A program made the translations under genes and the position numbers. The notes below the pieces were generated by a model. The model worked only from the letters and a program-made list of their open reading frames with translations. It did not search any database and was not told where the DNA came from. 64,000 nt of DNA from Lycium barbarum (Eukaryota; Streptophyta; Magnoliopsida; Solanales; Solanaceae): NCBI RefSeq assembly GCF_019175385.1, contig NC_083340.1:24626336-24690335 (forward strand), written 5' to 3'. Below are positions 47,371-59,090 of this stretch, piece after piece. Positions within the stretch are counted from its first letter, which is position 1, and the number at the start of each line of letters is the position of its first letter.

Positions 47371-47615
47371 CTAGTGTTTTTTAAGCCTTTGGGGTTGCTT
47401 CTGACTTGCTAGTCGATAAATCCAGTACACCTACACAAATTTCATTAAATGAATCAAATATTTTACCTTACTGTCAGTGCATCGATGTGAAAAATATATT
47501 AATTGAAAAAAGAAAAAGAAAGTACCAGAGCAAGGACATGGGCACCAATAAGTATGACCACTAGAAGAGGTACTGCTTCAAGACTACTCTGTGTTTGATG
47601 ATGCTGATTTGCCAT
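47371..47615 (-). CDS. Single-pass membrane microprotein, two exons, 49 aa
   Basis: Exon 1 is 47615-47526 (30 codons from ATG) and exon 2 is 47430-47371 (19 codons plus TAG). The 95-bp intron has GT at 47525-47524 and AG at 47432-47431, phase 0. The N-terminus is polar (MANQHHQTQSS), then comes one long hydrophobic helix at about residues 12-36 that crosses the exon junction (EAVPLLVVILIGAHVLAL, then VYWIY), then a basic tail ending QPQRLKKH. By the positive-inside rule the C-terminus should face the cytosol. Small conserved proteins of this design are annotated in plant genomes without known function. The clean frame, splice sites and compact layout argue for a real gene. It is below usual ORF-length cut-offs. 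Confidence 0.72.
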
Positions 47616-47925
47616 TTTCCAAGTGAAGTGAATCTGTGATTCTTGATTTTGTTTTTTTTACTAAATAGGTTTGCCTGTATTCTTGTTTCTCATGGCTCAG
47701 AGTTCCATTTCCTTCGCTTATTTTAGTGTACTCCTATGTTGGAAAATGCAAACCAGTAAAACCCTCTTTCTCTTTTATTTTATTTTATTTTTATTTTCCA
47801 CCCGATGTCTAGCCCCCGTCTGATACTGCCAACTCAAGGCTAAGGCAGCCAAAGCAATGGTTTTAGCTTTTAGGCCCCCAAAATTTTGGAGGCCCCATTT
47901 TCACTGAAAAAAAATTACTCATTTG
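47616..47925. other. 5' flank of the microprotein gene
   Basis: No other gene is seen. It would contain the minus-strand promoter of the 49-residue protein, but no TATA box is convincing. The older Ogre-like LTR starts at 47926, so this promoter is only about 310 bp long before reaching transposon sequence. Confidence 0.4.
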
Positions 47926-48139
47926 TGTTCGACATCCAATTTTGTCCCGCCTCTCTTCCAAAATATCTGTTTACGCTTCTAATATTTTTGGCAACTTTAA
48001 AAAAATAATTACTTATATTTTACTATAATTATTAGCTTTCATTAATACCGGTCTTTCGTTATTCTATTGCAGTCACTAGCTGTTATTATTTTTGTTACTT
48101 ATCCTTATCAGTATTATTATTATTATTATTACTATTATT

Positions 48140-48183
<44 letters not shown>

Positions 48184-49734
48184 CATTACCAGTATTATTA
48201 TAATTCGCATTATAATCATTTCAGCATTTTTACCACCATAGGCACACGCACCGCATTTATTATCGCACAATTAAATAATAGCGTTTATTTACTATTGAAC
48301 CTTAAAAAAATGTTATTGCATAGCTATTGTGACATCATATAATTTTATTTTTTATCTGAGCACTAATAATTACATACTTTTATATTAAATAATATTTTGC
48401 ACCTGTTAATATATAATTAATTAAGATAGGCCTTTTATTTAAATTTAGAAGCCCAAAATCCGAGTCCAATCAATCCATATTATTTTTTTCGGATCAGCCC
48501 ATATTAATTCAGTCCATAATTAAATCCTAAAACTATTTGGGCTAAGGCCTAATTAGTGAAACCAGCCCACATTTTAATATTCAACTCAGCCCACTACATC
48601 CATAAACCGACCCAGCCCACCTTTTAAACTCACTAGCCCGCAACCCACTACCTGTGACCCGACCCGGTTCCCTCTTCACAAATGAACCATTAGGGTTCCT
48701 TTGTCTTCAGTCGCACCCCCCCCCCCCCCCTTCTCTTTCCTCTTCCTCTCTCCTCGGCCAAAAATGGCGATTCCACAGACCCCTTTCACTCCCACAGTCC
48801 CTGCATGGCCGATTTGGGAAAAGGATTCAATGCTCGATCAGTTTTCAACGTTGGAAGTTTGTCTCTTTTCTCCCTCTGTTCTTTCGATCTGAAAGGTTTT
48901 AATGGACTTCGTCCATTTGTGAATCGAAATCACTTTCTTCATCAGTTTTTTTTCATTTTTCAAGTACCGATTTTAATTGTTTTTGTCCCTTTATCTGGGT
49001 ATTCTGATCAAGATAGTCAAAATGCCTACAAAATCCTAACGTTGAATCGAAAAGAGCCCGCCCGATTTTTCAAATTTTTCAAACCCTAGAAAACCCTAGA
49101 TTTCCCCCCTATAAATAATCATTTCTATGTTCGTTTAAAAAAAAGAGTCTGGGGAGCCGCCTGGAAAATTCCCTAAAAATTAGATTCCTTTCGGCCGTCT
49201 CAATTTTCCCCTAAAATATTAGCCCACTATTTTCTTAATATCTGAAGTGTCGATTCATTTTTACTTCTCATTGTTTGCTCTTGTTACTGTTTCGCATCTG
49301 AGTCTACGCAAACTCGGAGATTTGAAGTGTTCGAGTGGATATCGAAACCCCCGCGCCTCACTTCGCTGCACCCGAAGAAGGTCAGTGAATCTTCTCTTTT
49401 TAGTTATTTTGAATTTATAGCTGTTTCTCTGCTTAGATGTGTTCTAGGATGTTATTATGGTACTTTTTTATTGCTAGTTTAATATCTGCTTATGTGTGGG
49501 TTGTCATTCTTATTTAGTTATGTTCGTTAATAGTTTTAAGCATGTTTAAGTGTGTTAGCTTCTTAGCATTGGCTCTGGTCCAGCCTTGTTGATTTAGCAT
49601 TTATCATGTCATTAGCCCAACTTTGTTATACTGTAGTTTGACTTAATCCATGTTTAAGTATTATTGCCCTGTTAGGCTTAGTTCATGCTTTTAGATAGTT
49701 CATGTGTTCTAATCACAAGATCATTGCTAATGTT
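47926..49734 (+). repeat. Older Ogre-like LTR, 5' portion, interrupted
   Basis: It starts TGTTCGACATCCAATTTTG and is collinear, on the plus strand, with the reverse strand of the 49735-55051 LTR from its start at 55051 downward: GTCCCGCCTCTC, a TTA microsatellite, the AGCCCA-rich stretch, and GCACCCGAAGAAGGT near 49366. A TATA box, CTATAAATA, lies at 49110-49118. The sequence is clearly diverged from the inner LTR, so it is older. It stops where the younger element begins at 49735; the rest of this LTR should lie beyond the window. Confidence 0.75.
48108..48183. repeat. TTA/ATT microsatellite in the older LTR
   Basis: A (TTA)n run with small interruptions. It corresponds to the (AAT)n run at 54835-54896 in the younger, oppositely oriented LTR, so it is an ancestral feature of this LTR family. 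Confidence 0.85.
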
Positions 49735-52700
49735 TGCCGCACCCCATTTTAACCGGAGTCAGTTTAGGGAGTATGACGTATTGGTGATTCCTGTTTATTT
49801 GTTTTAAGGAGTCGCCACCTAATTAATTTAACGGTGAATTAGGACACCTAGATGTTAACTAAGGCAAAGTTAAAACTAAACCTCAATTAATAGTCTGCTT
49901 AACCAGTGTGATTCTAGGTAAGGGCTCTATATTATCCTAAAGGAAAGGGGTTAGGCATCCTTTAGAATCCGTTAACTTACGATTATCCGACCAACTTAGG
50001 TTAATTAATTAAATTAAATGTAGGGTTAAATTTTAGAAAATGACCTTAAAATATTGCTAAAGTTTTTAAGAAAGAAAATCATGTTAATTAAAATAAGATT
50101 TACAGAAAAGAGGTATAATTTGTATAAAGAAAACTTTAAATGCCATTTTTAGAATAAGACTCATAAAGGTTATTAAGGTTTTCAATAAGAGACTATTGAA
50201 AGTAAGACTAATATTCGTATAAAGGGGAATCTTAGGATGCTATTTGAAATATAATTTATAATCGTTAATAATAATTTTAAAGGAAGTAGCATAAAAATGA
50301 AGTTTACAAAAAACATGATAACTTACATATAAGTAGAAGAAGATGCAAATTTATGCAATGTTTTAATAAATATTTAAACGAACTAAGCAATGAGGTATTA
50401 ATTGACTTTCGATTTGTGAATAAAAATACAAAATAGTCAATAGATTTCCTTTATCCATTTTTAGTATCTTTATCAACTATGCTTAATTAAGAATATGCGT
50501 GATTGACTCAAAACTTGAAGAGTTATTTAAAAATATACTTATAATTGCGTATTAGTGACGTTTTGAAACGTTTATGATAAAAATGTGATCCCTTTACTTA
50601 AAATATATGATCATGTCATTTTGCAAATTGATTATTTCAAATAAGATAAAAGCATGAGAAGAAAAGCATAACTTATGGGATTAATGGTTAGTCTTCCTTA
50701 AACTAAACTACCCAATATTAAAACTAAACCTATTAATTCATTAGGACTTATCTAAATTAAGAAAACAAAAACAAAATAAAGGGTTAGTTGCGTAATACAA
50801 ATTAATATGCACAAAATAAAATAAAATAGGTAAATAACTATCGAATGGGCCAGCCCATTTTTTTGGGAACTGTCCACTATTGGGCCTTGGCCCAAAATTT
50901 CCATCTTTTCTTTCTTCGGGGTTTTTTGCTGCGGATTGGGCTGATCAGGGAGCTGACACGAGAGCTGAGTTGGGCTTTTAGCCCAACAGCGAATGCAAGA
51001 ATGACGAGTCCCTTGGACTCGTACGCGATATGCGATGGTCATGCATAAAACGAAAGAAAAAGAATTAGTATATAATAACGGATTAGGACATAAGTAAAGA
51101 AACTAAGTATGCAGATTGAATTAGCACATGACGCAATAATAAGACAATTAGAGAAAATGTGCAAGCTCAAATGAGACAATGATAAAGAAAAACAACTGAA
51201 GCCCATATGACTTGTTTCACATTACTGAATAACTTAAGCCCAGCAAAGTCATATTCCACATTTTGAACAGAGGTCCATCGAATAGAGAAAGGAATTCCAA
51301 CATCCTCAATACTTAATGGTAGAATTGACTGTCTAGGATGATACTTCCAATATACATTAGACATACTATCATACACATGTCAGGATAGGTGCACAGAGTT
51401 GAATATACTTTGTATATGTGAACATATATTCCCTACAAACTATAGCCATTCAGTCATATAAAGAAGAAATAAGAAAGAGCAATCGTGCCAAGTCATTTGA
51501 CACGTAAAAATCCTATATAGGCATTGTCAAAGGATAAAAAAATGAAAACACACCAACTACCAGATCAGTAGACAGCAAATAAACTATATCAGCATACTCT
51601 TTGATATTCTTTTTTAGTCATACCAGTGAGACCTAATGACCTTAACCTTCACAGGACCAAGACAGAGTATCATGCGAGATTACATAATCTTCTAACTCAT
51701 ACAATGTCCTTGAATGCACAAACAAATTTAGATTCAGCAAGAATGATCATGTGGCATAAAACTTATCATTTTATTAGGCAAAGCATATCAGATAGCTTTC
51801 CAGATTTAGCAGAACATCGACGAGAGTTTAAAAATACTGAAACTAGACTTTCTGATCATTTGAACTAACAGTGAACCAAATGGCAGGAGTTTCATACTTA
51901 GGAAAACAAGGCATGCAGGGAGCATACAAAATCTCAAACACTTTGAATCAATTAATATGTCTCTTAGTTTCAAACAGGCAGTTTTAGGCTTAATAAAGAT
52001 AGAGATTTTATCAACAATACCTCTTTTGGAAATAAACAAACATTCTGCCGAAACCACACATATCATTTAAAAAAACTAGTCCAAATTGTTAGACAGGATC
52101 CACAATATACATACTGTACATAGTCAATCAGGTGGAAAGGAAAAGAAAGCATTATGAAGTTAATCCTACACAGTTATGACATGATGATCCTTTAACCATT
52201 TAAAACAGAAAGTATACTTACTCAGAGATATTACACATCCACAGGGAATTAGACTAGGTTTATTTCTTTATCAACCTCCATTTAGACTTATCTAGGAAAC
52301 TATTTGAAGATTACTTCACTAAATGGACAAAGGCTGGCGTTTTAAGCATAAATAAATGAGATCCAAAATATGGGTTTATGATCTAGTCCACCATGTTAAA
52401 CTCATCTCTTAATTTCCAGCTGACCTTAACAAACATGTTCCAATCAAAAATCAGGAGAGTGATTGCCATATTTTAAGTTAGATTACCATGACACAAATGA
52501 CAAACAAGGCTCAAGTCAAACTGAGACCAACAAACTAAAGAAACACAAAAGGGCAAATATGCTTATGCTAAACCAATATGAAAGAGGCATCAAACTGAAA
52601 CAGCATTCACATTTTATTGAACTATTAAACATCTGAGTAAACATGATTACGTCAACAGGATTCCTGCTAAATTAGTATAGGGAATAATAATAAACCCCAA

Positions 52701-54847
52701 ACTAAACTGTGTCCAATCATTATTGAGCGTGCAAACTATACTCAAACTGCTATAAGTTGAATACATATGGCTAATCGAAACAAAATATAGAATGAATCAT
52801 ACGGAACAAACTGAAGGTAAGCACATGCACATCATTAGCAAAGCTACAAACTAATATACGGAACCAATCAAATGAAGACCAAATAAGCAATATGGACCTA
52901 ATAAACGCATGACTAATCCAAATTGGTACCTAACATAGAACTGAATAACTACAGAACTAGGCACAGAATTAAACTAAGCTCGAACACGCGTAATACAACC
53001 AAAACAAACACAAACAGGAACTAAATCATAACTGAGCAAACGAAACACCTAAGCAGTTCAAGCGCTCAAACATTTACCAAAAAAAAGAAAACTAATGGGA
53101 GGTGTATTAACAGACCACGATAGAGGCATACTAACTCAATACAATGTTATTTGGCAGTTTCTTTTGTCAAATATAAATGAAAACATGGCCAAAACTATAC
53201 TAGACAGTTTTCATGCCATTTAAGTGAATTCCTACAAAATGGAGAGCCTAGGTAATGAGTTAAATAAACATGCAGCTTGTAAACTAATCTTAACATTGCC
53301 AATCATTTTAATACAATACATTTTTTGTGATATGGGAATGGCATGTTCATGTAACAAGGAACTAGATTAATGTTGGCTGACACTCAAACATATACGAATT
53401 TTAGATTCGACATACGCAAAGACTAATTAAACAGTATATACTTGAACTGACATTACACTAATCGAACTAAATCAAACTAATCATGTGACGCAGCCATTAG
53501 CCAACACATAAAAAATAAAAAAATGACACCATATCAGATTAAACCAAAGCAGATTTCTATTGTGAAAAACTAATAACAGGCTGAACCAATAATTAATTTA
53601 CAAACTAATTTCACACAAATACATATAAATCCACAAACACCCTTAAAACTACTGAAAACTAAACAATAAGGAGGAGATTTTACCTTCTTCGGGTGCAGCG
53701 AAGTGAGGCGAAGGTCTCGATATCCCTCGAACACTTCAAAACTTAGTTCCCAGAAATAAAAGAGATGGATAAAAATCGAAATTTTGGCTTGGAGTATGTT
53801 TAGCAACAAAACGAACACCTTCCGTTTTCTATGAAATTTTAGGCTAAAGGACTTAAATTTTCAAAAGGGTTATTGTGCGGCTGAGAGCTTAATTCTTAGG
53901 GGGATTTCCTGAATTCCAAAATTTGTTTTTGCAAGGCACTTTTGGGGGTTCTAAAACCTGTCTAATTTCGAGGGATTTTTGCCGCTCCAAACAACAACAA
54001 CAAAAAACTACAAAATAGGGGGTTTTTGGGGTTCAGGAACTGTCATCCTTCCGTCATTTCCTGCGATTCCCACCCCTTTAATAGAGTAAGGAAAAAGAGG
54101 AGCGGAGGGAGCGTAGGTGATGATGAAAGAGGGAAGCAGGGGCGGCGGTGAGTGGAGAGTGGGGTAGCGGGGTACGACGATGATGATGATGAAAGGGAAA
54201 GAAAGGAGCGGGGGTAGGGAAAGGGAACGGCGTGGTGGGGATGATGACAAGAGAGGAGCGGCGGCGTGGTGGGGAAGGAGCGGCGGAAAAGGGAAAGGGG
54301 GAAAAAGAAGAGAGGAGACGAAGGAGAAAACCAAAAATGAAGGGGATTAGGGATTTAGGGTTAAAGGAAAAATAAGGGATGGGCTGGACCGGGTCGGATC
54401 CGAAATTTGTGGGCTGGGTCAATTTCTTTTGGACTGGTATTAAATGAATGGGCTAGATTTTATTTTAAGTGATAATGGGCTAGTCCGAAAATAATGTTGT
54501 TGATTGGGCTTTGACTTGGGTTGGGATGAATTAACAATGGGCTAGTAAATTTAAAAAATGTGGACTGATTTTGTGAATTGATCCGAAAATAGCATGAGTT
54601 GGTTGGGCTACTACATTTTAAATAAAAGACCTATTTAAATAACTTGTGTTAAAATATTACTCGATATAAGACATGCAATCATTAATGCTCAGATAAAAAA
54701 TGGCGTTGTAATAGCCGTGCAATAATATTTCGAAAATCCCCAGTAAAATAAATACTATTATTTAATTATGCAAAGATAAATGCGATGCGTGTGCGTAAGC
54801 TGGTAAAATGTGCTGAAATGATAAAGATGTGAATAATAATAATAATA

Positions 54848-54898
<51 letters not shown>

Positions 54899-55051
54899 GC
54901 TAGTAATTGTATAGAATAATGAAATGCCGATATTGATAAGAGGCTAATAATTATAGTAAAAAATAAATATATATATTTTAATTTTTCTAAAAATATTAAA
55001 AGCGTAAATAGGTATTTTGGAGGAGAGGCGGGACAAAATTGGGTGTCAACA
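49735..55051 (-). repeat. 3' LTR of the young element (5,317 bp)
   Basis: Minus-strand ends are TGTTGACACCCAATTTTG at 55051 and GGGGTGCGGCA at 49735; the partner LTR ends GGGGTGCGACA, so the single mismatch changes one base near the end. It contains the AAT microsatellite (54835-54896), a block of AGCCCA-rich sequence, the GCACCCGAAGAAGGT motif at about 53698-53684, and, near its end, TGGCGACTCC (49817-49808), which repeats the first ten bases of the PBS. No gene is present; short open frames in it have no motifs. Confidence 0.85.
54835..54896. repeat. AAT microsatellite in the young LTR
   Basis: An (AAT)n run with one AGT interruption, in the U3 part of the LTR. Confidence 0.9.
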
Positions 55052-55069
55052 ACTTGTCCCTCTTTGCCC
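55052..55069 (-). other. Polypurine tract of the young element
   Basis: On the minus strand GGGCAAAGAGGGACAAGT ends directly at the LTR start TGTTGACACC. This is the expected primer site for plus-strand DNA synthesis and fixes the LTR boundary. Confidence 0.8.
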
Positions 55070-55589
55070 GGTAATGATGAAAAGAGTTGTCGGGCAAAGA
55101 CGTTGACTCAATAGCCTATTTTGTCCCGGCTAAAGGAAACTTGAGAAGTATATGACCGAACTCCGGTCTCTGAGTTGCCTACATATCTCGGGCTGCACGA
55201 GAATCAGGTCGAGTGTAGTTCTGGAACAATTACGACACCTGAACCCGATTAGCGCGAATCTTGCAAAATATTGTCCCAGTGTTGAATTATGATAACACTG
55301 GGTATTATGATAGAGACTTGAGAATTCAATTGCTGGAATGCAAAAGAATACTTGTGATTAGAGACGAGTGTTCGAGGTAGATCCTTGACCCGTGTCGGAA
55401 AGTTTTATTATCCTTCCCGACAAATTGCCCCAGTTCGCTGCCGAAGAAATAGTTCCACGAGTTGATGTGTGATGCCAACTTCGATATTGTCAAAAAGCCA
55501 ACAGCTAAAAACAATTGTTAGCAATAAAGAAATATATGTGTAAATAAGACGAGGTTGGAGAAGTTACACTTGCAACCCCTGTTTTGAAA
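55070..55589 (-). other. 3' untranslated region next to the PPT
   Basis: Non-coding. It includes one copy of the GCCTACATATC...GAATCAGGTC...GTAGTTC motif near 55168-55220, related to the five copies at 58.6-59.1 kb. A stretch at 55498-55595 (CAGCTAAAAACAATTGTTAG) is a diverged repeat of 57764-57850, so the first tandem array is framed by related sequence. Confidence 0.65.
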
Positions 55590-56562
55590 GTTGAATCCAC
55601 ATTCGGAGGTGGGTGCCTGAACTGATATATAAAATACCCGCATTCGGAGGTGGGCGCCTGAACTGAAATATAGAATACCCGCATTCGGAGGTGGGCGCCT
55701 GAGCTGAAATATAAAATACCCGCATTCGGAGGTGGGTGCCTGCATTCAGAGGTGGGTGCCTGAACTGATATATAAAATACCCGCATTCGGAGGTGGGCGC
55801 CTGAACTGAAATATAGAATACCCGCATTCGGAGGTGGGCGCCTGAGCTGAAATATAAAATACCCGCATTCGGAGGTGGGTGCCTGAACTGAAATATAAAA
55901 TACCCGCATTCGGAGGTGGGTGCCTGAACTGAAATATAAGATACCCGCATTCGGAGGTGAGCGCCTGAACCGCATTCGGAGGTGGGCGCCTGAACTGAAA
56001 TATAAGATACCCGCATTCGGAGGTGGGCGCCTGAACTGAAATACAAAATACCCGCATTCGGAGGTGGGTGCCTGAACTGAAATATAAGACACCTCCTGAA
56101 CTGAAATATAAGATACCCGCATTCGAAGGTGGGCGCCTGAACTGAAATATAAGATACCCGCATTCGGAGGTGGGCGCCTGAACTGAAATATAAGATACCC
56201 ACATTCGGAGGTGGGCGCCTGAACTGAAATATAAGATACCCGTATTCGGAGGTGGGCGCCTGAACTGAAAATATAAGATACCCGCATTCGGAGGTGGGTG
56301 CCTGAACTGAAATATAAAATACCCGCATTCGGAGGTGGGTGCCTGAACTGAAATATAAAATACCCGCATTCGGAGGTGGGTGCCTGCATTGATATATAAA
56401 ATACCCGCATTCGGAGGTGGGCGCCTGAACTGAAATATAAAATACCCGCATTCGGAGGTGGGTGCCTGAACTGAAATATAAAATACCCGCATTCAGAGGT
56501 GGGTGCCTGAACTGAAATATAAAATACCCGCATTCGGAGGTGGGCGCCTGAACTGAAATATA
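55590..56562 (-). repeat. Tandem array, 41-bp unit, about 24 copies
   Basis: The unit contains CCCGCATTCGGAGGTGGGCG, then CCTGAACTGAAATATAAAAT. Copies differ by single changes (GGCG or GGTG; TAAAAT or TAAGAT). A few units are shortened, for example near 55740, 55970 and 56095, where the junctions show unequal deletions. Because 41 is not a multiple of three and the unit lacks stops on the minus strand, all three minus frames stay open for hundreds of codons. That is an arithmetic effect, not evidence of a protein. Confidence 0.95.
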
Positions 56563-57452
56563 AATCCACGTCCGCATTTCACGGTACAAAAAATGTAAAT
56601 CCACATCCACTTCCACAGTGCAGAAAAATAAATCCACGTCCACTTCCACAGTGCAAAAAATATAAATCCACGTCCGCATTTCACGGTACAAAAATGTAAA
56701 TCCACATCCACTTCCACAGTGCAGAAAAATAAATCCACGTCCGCATTTCACGGTACAAAAAATGCAAATCCACATCCACTTCCACAGTGCAGAAAAATAA
56801 ATCCACGTCCACTTCCACAGTGCAAAAAATATAAATCACGTCCACTTCCACAGTTCAAAAAATATAAATCCACGTCCGCATTTCACGGTACAAAAAATGT
56901 AAATCCACATCCACTTCCACGTGCAGAAAAATAGATCCACGTCCACTTCCACAGTGCAAAAATATAAATCCACGTCCGCATTTCACGGTACAAAAAAAAT
57001 GTAAATCCACATCCACTTCCACGTGCAGAAAAATAAATCCACGTCCACTTCTACAGTGCAAAAATATAAATTCACGTCCGCATTTCACGGTACAAAAAAA
57101 AAAAAATGTAAATCCACATTCACTTCCACGTCCGTATTATACGGTACCAAAAATAAATTCACATCCACTTCCACGTCCGTATTATACGGTCCAACAAATA
57201 AATCCACATCCACCTCCACGTCCGTATTATACGGTACAAAAAAATAAATCCACATCCGCTTTCACAATGCAAAAAGAAATACATCCACATCCACTTTCCT
57301 CGGTGCAAGAATATAAATCCACCTCCACTTTCACAAACTTTAAAATTAAATCCACTTGCACGTCCACAATGTTCATATGAATCCACATTCTTTCCCACGA
57401 TATAAATCTACTTCTACTTCCACGTCCACATCCACAATGTAAATCCACGTCC
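56563..57452 (-). repeat. Second tandem array built on AAATCCAC units
   Basis: Composite units alternate two halves of about 33-36 bp: AAATCCACGTCCGCATTTCA with CGGTACAAAAAATG, and AAATCCACATCCACTTCCAC with AGTGCAGAAAAAT. The order is regular at first (56563-57100) and becomes irregular toward 57450, where the halves degrade. All share a core TAAATCCACRTCC, so the array likely grew from a smaller motif. Confidence 0.9.
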
Positions 57453-58619
57453 ACTAAAAAAAATAGTATTGTAGAAAGGTATCCACATTTATATCCACAT
57501 CTTAATCCGCGTTCCGTTTGTGAGGGAAGTGAAATCCATAATTATCCCCACAATTTAATATACGACGCAAGATTTCAATCTTGTTATCTTATTAAAATAC
57601 CACATTCTAAAAGAACTTGTTAGCGACTTGAAATAAATAAAAATGTACAAAGTGATGACAAAGTTGAGGAATTCAAACCAATAACAGGTGTCCAATGTCA
57701 GTATCCACTTTGAAGAAGGTTAAATCCATGATTATGTGCACTTGATCCATCGAGAAATGCCACGAGCTAAAACAACTGTTAGTGATAAGAATATGTAAAT
57801 AGCTGGGTTTGAAAGAATTATGCTCACAGCCCTTGGTTGAGAAGATGAACTTGTGTCCACTGTTGCAATCGAAATTTCGTGACGAGTGGCATGACGACCA
57901 CCGTTTAGCGCGAGCTACCTTTGCATCCATGTTGAAGAATATTTGTCTTTTGAAGAAAGCCAACTCTTTGATCGTGTCCATAATTAAAATTCTAAGAGGA
58001 GCCAAATACGAACCACATTCATATTGATTAAACCTGTCTCATCAAAGAAAAAATTGTGAGTTTAAAAGAAAATTGATTGACTTGTGCATGTCGGGGAACT
58101 TGGCCCTTGAATTGATTTTTGACTCGGTCGCGTCCCTCGTTCTTCAATTTTCATCACATGTTTTGCTTTGCCGGGGAGTTTCAGTTATACAAAGTGTGTT
58201 TTGAAAAAATAAAAGTAATGAGTTTTGGGTGACTTCGAAAGGAAATACTTAGTGATTCTAATAGATAAAATGATTGTGGAGACTCGATTTTGACTTTATC
58301 CACATTTCCAGAAATATATTGGTGGACTTTTTATTTAACATCGTTAAACGTTTAAGACCACTTTTATGCTACTTCTAAAAATTTGTCCCAGTTTCAATCC
58401 TGGAGATGCTTGATTCTGGACAATCGAAAAGTAAGAACTTATAATGAAAGTTTTTGAAAGTGATTTGACCGACTTCAAAATTTTGTCCCAGTTTCAAGAT
58501 ACTAAGACACATGAATTTAAACGGTGCGAAGACTAAAATCTTGTATAAAAATCCTTATGTATTTTATAGGAACCAAAATGTTTGGAAAAAAACTAAGATA
58601 TCAAAAAAATTTAAAATAG
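57453..58619 (-). other. Non-coding internal region of the young element
   Basis: AT-rich, with no domain of reverse transcriptase, RNase H or integrase on either strand. A segment at 57764-57850 (GAGCTAAAACAACTGTTAGTG) repeats 55498-55595. Two similar sentences, TTTTGTCCCAGTTTCAA-type strings near 58385 and 58485, form a further short duplication. This is where pol would lie in an autonomous relative. Confidence 0.6.
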
Positions 58620-59090
58620 AAGGGCCGAACCCGCCTCGGGTTGCCTACGTATCCCAAAGGAATCAGGCCAGACGTAGTTCGTGATAAAAATAAAGACTTT
58701 TGAGTTTGTGTTTTTTTTTGATAAAAAGGGGGGCCGAGCCCTATGTGGGTTGCCTACGTATCCAAAAGGAAATCAGGCCACACGTAGTTCCACCCATACA
58801 ACAAAAACACTGAAATATTTTGAAAAAGTGGCCGAACCCGATGTGGGCTGCCTACGTATCCAACAGGAAGTCAGGCCAAACGTAGTTCCAACCATAAACA
58901 AAGATACTGAGATGATTTTAAAAGAGTGGCCGAACCCGATGTGGGCTGCCTACGTATCCAACAGGAAGTCAGGCCAAACGTAGTTCGTTCATACAACAAA
59001 ACACTGAAATATTTTGAAAAAGTGGCCGAACCCGATGTGGGCTGCCTACGTATCCAACGGGAAGTCAGGCCAAACGTAGTTCGTTACATA
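58620..59090 (-). repeat. Five tandem-like repeats with a CTACGTA...ACGTAG palindrome
   Basis: Units begin near 58622, 58732, 58828, 58926 and 59021, spaced about 94-110 bp. The core is GGCCGAACCCGATGTGGGCT, then GCCTACGTATCC, a short purine stretch, GTCAGGCCAAACGTAGTTC. CTACGT and ACGTAG pair to form a small stem with AGGC/GCCT support. The last three units are nearly identical, so amplification was recent; the first two are more diverged. Confidence 0.85.

Noticed and set aside
48076..48270. 64-codon poly-isoleucine frame
   Set aside because: It is a translation of the TTA/ATT microsatellite in the older LTR.
55505..56775. Open frames of 354, 403 and 248 codons on the minus strand
   Set aside because: They run through the 41-bp array in all three frames at once. 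The unit has no minus-strand stop, so this openness is automatic and the repetitive peptides are not evidence of a protein.
55590..57452. CRISPR-like array
   Set aside because: Units are contiguous variants without unique spacers, no cas genes exist, and the DNA is plant nuclear. It is tandem repeat DNA within a retrotransposon.
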